Positions 59,029-64,000 of a stretch of DNA of 64,000 nucleotides are shown here, in pieces. A program made the position numbers and the translations under genes. The first letter of the stretch is position 1. Every line of letters begins with the position of its first letter. The notes beneath the pieces were generated by a model. That model was not told the origin of the DNA and searched no databases. It worked only from the letters and a program-made list of their open reading frames with translations. The DNA lies in contig NZ_JMIR01000005.1 in the NCBI RefSeq assembly GCF_000714935.1, positions 62,001 through 126,000 of the forward strand, written 5' to 3'. This DNA is from Tumebacillus flagellatus (lineage in GTDB: Bacteria > Bacillota > Bacilli > Tumebacillales > Tumebacillaceae).

Positions 59029-60267
59029 GTGGATTCCTTCGAACGGGAAGCGTGGCAGGTGGTGGAGATTTTAGAGCAGGCCGGGTATGAAGCGTACTTG
59101 GTCGGCGGGTGCGTGCGCGACAAACACTTGCAGCGCCCGGTGTACGACTATGACATCACCACGTCGGCGCTCCCGGACGACGTGATCGCGCTGTTTCCCC
59201 ATACGGTGCCCACGGGAATCAAGCACGGCACCGTCACGGTGTTGCAAGGGGACGGGCAGTACGAAGTGACGACGTTTCGCACCGACGGCGAGTATGAGGA
59301 CGGGCGGCGGCCGTCCAGCGTGATTTTCGTCCGGTCGCTGACGGAAGACTTGGCGCGGCGGGATTTCACGATCAACGCGATGGCGCTCTCCCGCGACGGC
59401 CGCCTGCACGATCCGTTCGGCGGGCTGCGCGATTTGAGAGACGGCGTGGTCTGCGCCGTCGGCGATCCCTTGAAGCGCTTCGACGAAGACGCGCTGCGCA
59501 TCTTGCGCGGCATCCGCTTCGCCTGCCAACTTCGTTTCACCATCGAGGAGAGAACGTTCGCCGCCATCGTCTACGAAGCGCAAGAACTCGGCAAGATCGC
59601 CCGCGAGCGCGTGCGCGAAGAGTGGCACAAGATGCTGCTCAGCTCGCCGAGCCTCGCCCTCGATCTCTTGCGCCGCACCGACACGCTGCGCTATGTGATC
59701 ACGCGCCCGCCGACGTTTGATCTCCAGGTCAACGACCCGTGGGGACGCGGGATCGATCCGTGGCAACTGGCGGGCGAGTGGGCGGAGCAGGCGCCCGCCG
59801 ACTTGCCGCTGCGTTATGCGATCTTGCTGACGGCGCTGCGTGTAGAGGACGCCCGCGTCGACAAAGTGCTCAGCGACCTCAAACTTTCCGGCGCGTTGAA
59901 ATCGAGCATCCGCAACACGTTGCGCGTCGTCAAACTGGGCAGCCCCGCCGAGTGGCGGGATGTGTTCTGGCGCGAGACGTTCTATCGCTGCGGCAAAGAA
60001 GCGGTGCGGCGGGCGGTCTTGCTCCACGCGATCCTCCACGACCCGGAGAACCGCTCGCGATGGGAAGCGGATGTGGAGCGCCGCGCTGCCGCGCAGCCGA
60101 TCTGGTCGCTCCAAGACCTTGCGCTCAGCGGCCAAGACCTGATCGCCGCCGGCCTCCCCGAAGGCCCGGAGATCGGCCGCGCCAACCAACGTCTCGTGCA
60201 CTGGGTGCTCCAACATCCGGACGCCAACACGCGGGAGCAGTTGCTCGCCAAACTGCAAGACTTCTAA
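59029..60267 (+). CDS. cca: CCA tRNA nucleotidyltransferase
   Basis: 412 residues: YLVGGCVRDKHLQRPVYDYD followed by ITTSALPDDV holds the nucleotidyltransferase GG...DxD, RRDFTINAMALSRDGRLHDP the second motif, FDEDALRILRGIRFACQLRF the base-selection helix. It adds CCA to tRNA ends. Start is GTG 59029 behind GGAGGGGAAGC. No HD phosphohydrolase domain. It follows mgsA by 21 bases; the B. subtilis bshA/bshB genes that lie between are absent here. Confidence 0.96.
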   Translation: MDSFEREAWQVVEILEQAGYEAYLVGGCVRDKHLQRPVYDYDITTSALPDDVIALFPHTVPTGIKHGTVTVLQGDGQYEVTTFRTDGEYEDGRRPSSVIFVRSLTEDLARRDFTINAMALSRDGRLHDPFGGLRDLRDGVVCAVGDPLKRFDEDALRILRGIRFACQLRFTIEERTFAAIVYEAQELGKIARERVREEWHKMLLSSPSLALDLLRRTDTLRYVITRPPTFDLQVNDPWGRGIDPWQLAGEWAEQAPADLPLRYAILLTALRVEDARVDKVLSDLKLSGALKSSIRNTLRVVKLGSPAEWRDVFWRETFYRCGKEAVRRAVLLHAILHDPENRSRWEADVERRAAAQPIWSLQDLALSGQDLIAAGLPEGPEIGRANQRLVHWVLQHPDANTREQLLAKLQDF

Positions 60268-60279
60268 CCAAACGAAGCC

Positions 60280-60325
60280 AAAAGAGACGGTGCCCCGCCA
60301 ATCGCGCGGAGCACCGTCTCTTTTC
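60280..60325. terminator. Bidirectional terminator, cca / GGDEF-EAL gene
   Basis: Perfect 14-bp stem AAAAGAGACGGTGC / GCACCGTCTCTTTT. Confidence 0.85.
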
Positions 60326-60345
60326 TGCTAGAAACAATAAATATC

Positions 60346-62457
60346 TTACATCTCCAACCGCTTCCCCTCGCGCAACGCCTCTTCAAACTGCTTGGCGGGC
60401 ACGGGGCGGGAGAACAGATAGCCTTGCATGGAATCGCACTTCTCATGCCGCAAGAAGCGCAACTGTTCCTCCGTCTCCACGCCTTCCGCAATCACTTTCA
60501 AGCCCAGACTGTGCGCCATGAGGATGATGGCGCGGGGGATGGCGGAGTCGTCCTTGCGCGGAGAGCCGAGGTCTTTGATAAACGAGCGGTCGATTTTCAG
60601 CGAATCGACCGGCAAGCGCTGCAAGTAGCGAAGCGACGAGTAGCCCGTGCCGAAATCGTCGATCGAAATCTCGATGCCGAGCTCCTTCAGCGAGAGCAGC
60701 GTGTCGATGATCAACTCCGTGTCTTGAATGATCAAGCTCTCCGTGACTTCAAGCTCCAACCACTGCCCGTCCAACCCCGTCTCCCGCAACACGCTGCGCA
60801 CCGTCTCCACGAGGTTGGTGTACTGAAATTGACCGACGGAGAGGTTGACCGCCACGCGCAGGGGAGGGAGGCCGAGGTCTTGCCAACTGCGGTTTTGCGC
60901 GCAGGCGGTGCGCATCACCCATTCACCGAGCTTGCCGATCAGCCCGATCTCTTCGGCCAGCGGGATAAACTGGTCGGGCGGCACAAAGCCGAACGTGGGG
61001 TTGTACCAGCGCAAAAGTGCTTCCATGCCGTTGATCTCACCGGTCTCCAAATCGACTTTCGGCTGGTAGTGGAGGCTCAGTTCTTCGCGCTCGACCGCCC
61101 GGCGCAACGCTGTCTCCATCTCCAATTTGCTGTCCGTGCTCATCGACTCGGTATAGAAACGGTAGTTGTTGCGGCCCGACTCCTTGGCAAAATCCATCGC
61201 CGTGTCCGCCAAGCGGAGCAGGGTTTCCGCGTCGCCGCCGTGCTCAGGATAGATCGTGACCCCGACGCTCGTGGAAATGAACAGATCATAGCCGTCCACC
61301 GTATAGGGCTCGGCGATTCCTTCCACCACGCGGGCGGCGATCGTTTCCACCTCCGCGGCACCGGAAACATCCGGCAAGATCACCGTAAACCCGTCGCCAG
61401 TGATGCGGGAGACGATGTCTTGAGGGCGCACGCAAAAACGCAACCGCTCCGCAACGGCTTTGAGCAACTGGTCGCCGACGGTGTGACCGAGCGTGTCGTT
61501 GATCGTCTTGAAACGGTCGAGGTCGAGGAACAGCAGGGCGAGAGTTTGGCTGTTCCACTGTGCTTTTTCAATTTCCGCAGTCAGCCGCTTGCGAAATTGC
61601 ACGCGGTTGGGCAGCCGGGTCAGCGGGTCGAAGTGCGCGAGGTCATGCAATTTCGCTTCGGCTTGCTTGCGCGCCGTCACGTCTTGGCGCACGGCGATGA
61701 AGTGCGTGATCTCGCCCGTTTCATCGTGAACCGGCGTAATTTTGGTCTCTTGGTAATAGAGGCTGCCGTCCTTGCGATGAGAGGCCGATTCGCTTTCCCA
61801 ATATTGCTCTTCCATCAGCAATTGAATGTGCTCGGCGATCTCCGCGATGTTTTGCTGCACCGCTTCTTCCAAAGTAAAGCCGGTCATCCGCGTAAACGCA
61901 GGGTTGACCCACTGAATCCGCCCGTCGCGGTCGGTGATCGCCACGGCGTTGGCGGTCGATTCCAGCGCAGCGCTTTGCAAGCGAAATCGGCTGGCGAGCT
62001 TCTGCAATTCCAGCGCATGCCCGAGAAATTGCGCCAAGTGCTTCATCGCGCCCAACTCGCGCTCGGTAAACGCGTGCGGCTCCGGGTCGATGGCACAGAG
62101 AGTGCCGAACATCGTCCCGTCGCCCAGCACGATCGGAACACCTAAGTAAGACCCGACCTGCCCGAGCGATTTCGTGTCATACAACTGTGCCACGGGGTGG
62201 GTGGCGGTATCGTCCATCACGAGCGGCTCCCGGCCGCCGGAGATATGCCCTCAGTAGGAATGTTCAATCGGCATTGTAAAGACGTTCGTCTCCACCATGC
62301 CCCGCACGCGATCCCGCATCTTCAAGATCGTAACCACTTCCGAATCGGTATACGCGATATAGAACGACCGCGTGTTCACCATCAACTCCACTAACGCCAA
62401 CACATTAGTAGCCACTTCTTCGAAGTTAAAAAAATATCGAAGTTCTTGAGTAGCCAT
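60346..62457 (-). pseudogene. GAF-PAS-GGDEF-EAL protein, broken by in-frame TGA
   Basis: One continuous minus-strand frame of 704 codons from ATG 62457 contains a GAF domain, a PAS domain (AVAITDRDGRIQWVNPAFTR), a GGDEF domain (FDPLTRLPNRVQF) and an EAL domain (NGMEALLRWYNP, LEVTESL, IDDFGTGYSSLRYLQRLP, AEGVETEEQL). Codon 69 is TGA (62251-62253) inside the GAF motif reading IEHSY-stop-GHISGG, where relatives usually have Cys. Downstream, ATG 62220 and GTG codons could restart translation of the PAS-GGDEF-EAL part (60346-62220, 624 residues). The GGDEF signature is degenerate (TGDGF), so only the EAL phosphodiesterase half looks able to act on c-di-GMP. Confidence 0.75.
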
Positions 62458-62703
62458 ACTCTCACCTCCTCATCCGCGCATTAATTCAGTTAACACTAAA
62501 ATATCACGAAGCGGAACGCGCATCAAGAAGACTCGCTATCTTGTGACAAAAAAGAACTTTCTGAATGTATTGTTATTTATAGTACACTGTTGAAACTTTT
62601 TCGGAAATCCGCTAGAATAGATTCGTGGAGTTCTCTCTACGAAAACGGTTTCTTTCGAAAACGTTCTTACCTATACACTTGAGAGTAGAAAGTGGTGATC
62701 GAC

Positions 62704-64000
62704 ATGCAACAACCGAAAAAGAAAAAATTCGGCCTGGCGATTCAAATTGCTATCGGTCTGATCTTAGGGATCGCGGTTGGCGCGATCTTCTACGGCAACC
62801 CGACCGTTGCCAAAGTTTTGCAGCCGATCGGGGACATTTTCATGCACCTGATCAAAATGATCGTCGTGCCGATCGTCATCTCGACGCTGATCGTCGGCGT
62901 ATCGAGCGTCGGCGACGTCAAGAAGCTCGGGAAACTGGGCGGCAAGACGATTCTCTACTTCGAAATCATCACCACCGTTGCCATCCTCATCGGCCTCTTG
63001 GTGGCGAACTTGGTTCATCCGGGAACCGGTGTCGACATGAGCCATCTCGCGAAATCGGACATCACGAAGTATGTCGCGACAAACGAGTCCATGCATTCGC
63101 ACTCCTTGGTCGACACGCTGGTGGGAATTGTTCCGACGAACATCTTTGATTCGATCGTCAAGGGCGACATGCTGCCGATCATCTTCTTCTCTGTGCTCTT
63201 CGGCCTCGGCGTCGCAGCGCTTGGCGAACGCGGCAAGCCGTTGCAAAACTTCTTCCAAGCGACGGCGGACACGATGTTCTGGGTGACCAACCAAGTCATG
63301 AGATTCGCTCCGTTCGGCGTCTTTGCGCTGATCGGCGTCACCGTCTCCAAATTCGGTGTCTCGTCTCTGGTGCCGCTTGGCAAACTGGTGATCACCGTCT
63401 ACTGTGCGATGGCGTTCTTCATTCTCGTCGTGTTCGGCGTGGTGGCGTGGATGTCCAAGATCTCGATCTTCACAATCTTGAAGATCCTCAAGGACGAAAT
63501 CGTCTTGGCGTACACCACCGCTTCTTCGGAAGCCGTCCTGCCGCGCATCATGGAAAAAATGGAAGCGTACGGCTGCCCGAAGTATATCACCTCGTTTGTC
63601 GTCCCGACCGGCTATTCGTTCAACTTGGACGGTTCGACGCTGTACCAAGCGATCGCGGCGATCTTCATCGCGCAGATGTACGGCATTCACCTGCCGATTT
63701 CCGCGCAGATTTCGCTGGTGCTCGTGTTGATGGTCACTTCCAAAGGCATCGCCGGCGTGCCGGGCGTCTCCTTCGTCGTCTTGCTGGCGACCCTCGGCTC
63801 TGTGGGCATTCCGCTCGAAGGTCTCGCGTTCATCGCCGGGATCGACCGATTGCTGGACATGGCGCGCACCGTCGTCAACGTCGTCGGCAACTCGCTGGCG
63901 GCTGTCGTCATGTCGAAGTGGGAGCGTCAATTTGATGACAAGAAAGCGAAAGCCTATGTGGAATCGCTGAAAACCGACGGGGCGAGCGGGGGCAACGGTC
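62704..64000 (+). CDS. Glutamate/dicarboxylate:cation symporter (GltP/GltT/DctA type), cut by window edge
   Basis: 432 codons are present with no stop before the window end. Membrane helices and signature motifs are clear: LIKMIVVPIVISTLIVGVSS, YTTASSEAVLPRIMEKMEA (the Ser-rich hairpin), VPTGYSFNLDGSTLYQAIAA and VTSKGIAGVPGVSFVVLLAT. It takes up glutamate, aspartate or C4-dicarboxylates with protons or sodium. ATG 62704 is preceded by GTGGTGATC; the ribosome site is weak. About 430 residues is near full length for the family, so only a short tail is missing. Confidence 0.93.
   Translation, partial: MQQPKKKKFGLAIQIAIGLILGIAVGAIFYGNPTVAKVLQPIGDIFMHLIKMIVVPIVISTLIVGVSSVGDVKKLGKLGGKTILYFEIITTVAILIGLLVANLVHPGTGVDMSHLAKSDITKYVATNESMHSHSLVDTLVGIVPTNIFDSIVKGDMLPIIFFSVLFGLGVAALGERGKPLQNFFQATADTMFWVTNQVMRFAPFGVFALIGVTVSKFGVSSLVPLGKLVITVYCAMAFFILVVFGVVAWMSKISIFTILKILKDEIVLAYTTASSEAVLPRIMEKMEAYGCPKYITSFVVPTGYSFNLDGSTLYQAIAAIFIAQMYGIHLPISAQISLVLVLMVTSKGIAGVPGVSFVVLLATLGSVGIPLEGLAFIAGIDRLLDMARTVVNVVGNSLAAVVMSKWERQFDDKKAKAYVESLKTDGASGGNG

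Noticed and set aside
62251..62253. Selenocysteine insertion at the in-frame TGA
   Set aside because: No selenocysteine element is visible after the codon on the coding strand, the family is not a known selenoprotein, and a Cys-to-stop point change is simpler.
62764..63930. 388-codon antisense open frame and short plus-strand frames over the symporter
   Set aside because: The symporter frame from 62704 carries the family motifs and stays open to the window edge.

Overview
The window looks like chromosome of an endospore-forming, GC-rich member of the Bacillales, most like Tumebacillus/Alicyclobacillaceae (inference from gene content and codon use; I ran no search). Evidence for a spore former is a YheC/YheD ATP-grasp operon, ypjB, and ylbJ. 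The ypiB, qcrABC, ypjA, ypjB, ypjC and ypjD-like/dapB/mgsA/cca genes are in an order close to that known from Bacillus subtilis. No rRNA, tRNA, CRISPR array, transposase or integrase was seen.

Layout. 1-4.8 kb: overlapping operon of YheC/YheD ATP-grasp proteins with an ATP-grasp/amidoligase fusion. 4.8-16 kb: housekeeping and small genes (PilZ, PhzF-like, psd, kinase-like protein, prolyl peptidase, VOC and GNAT proteins, two lipoproteins, C39 peptidase) plus the decayed remains of an S-layer-homology gene. 16-19.4 kb: XPB-type helicase and its partner. 19.7-26.2 kb: ypiB, an orphan secreted peptide, a creatininase-family gene, the menaquinol:cytochrome c reductase qcrABC, ypjA, ypjB and ypjC. 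26.2-34 kb: membrane proteins (CPBP protease, DedA, YkvI, UppP, YlbJ) and an ArsR-like/MFS/GNAT operon. 34.1-37.5 kb: two TPR transcription regulators of the peptide-sensing (RRNPP) type, the first followed directly by a small secreted-peptide gene. 45-51 kb: O-methyltransferase/Rieske oxygenase pair, SRPBCC protein, XpaC/TelA pair and an aldo/keto reductase. 54.9-62.5 kb: MFS exporter, an unknown gene, MazG-like/dapB/mgsA/cca, and a GAF-PAS-GGDEF-EAL gene broken by an in-frame TGA. 62.7 kb to the end: a glutamate/dicarboxylate symporter cut by the edge.

The most unusual structure is a pair of AT-richer islands, each inserted between two convergent genes and each flanked by a near-perfect direct repeat of the shared bidirectional terminator. 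Island 1 (about 37.55-45.04 kb; repeats 48/49 identical) carries a snapalysin-like secreted protease, a secreted partner and a complete type I restriction-modification system hsdM-hsdS-hsdR. Island 2 (about 51.14-54.87 kb; repeats 45/47 identical) carries a HerA-like ATPase and an OLD-like ATPase/TOPRIM protein, a likely two-gene defence system. Neither carries a recombinase. This suggests a recurring way of loading defence genes at terminators without damaging neighbours; the mechanism is unknown.

Within island 1 the 3' half of hsdM and nearly all of hsdS are strikingly AT-rich between GC-rich flanks, as if the specificity module had been exchanged. The ypjC-to-ypjD junction known from B. 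subtilis is here opened by about 31 kb that holds both islands and the regulator cluster, so this interval appears to be an accessory hot spot inside an otherwise conserved neighbourhood.
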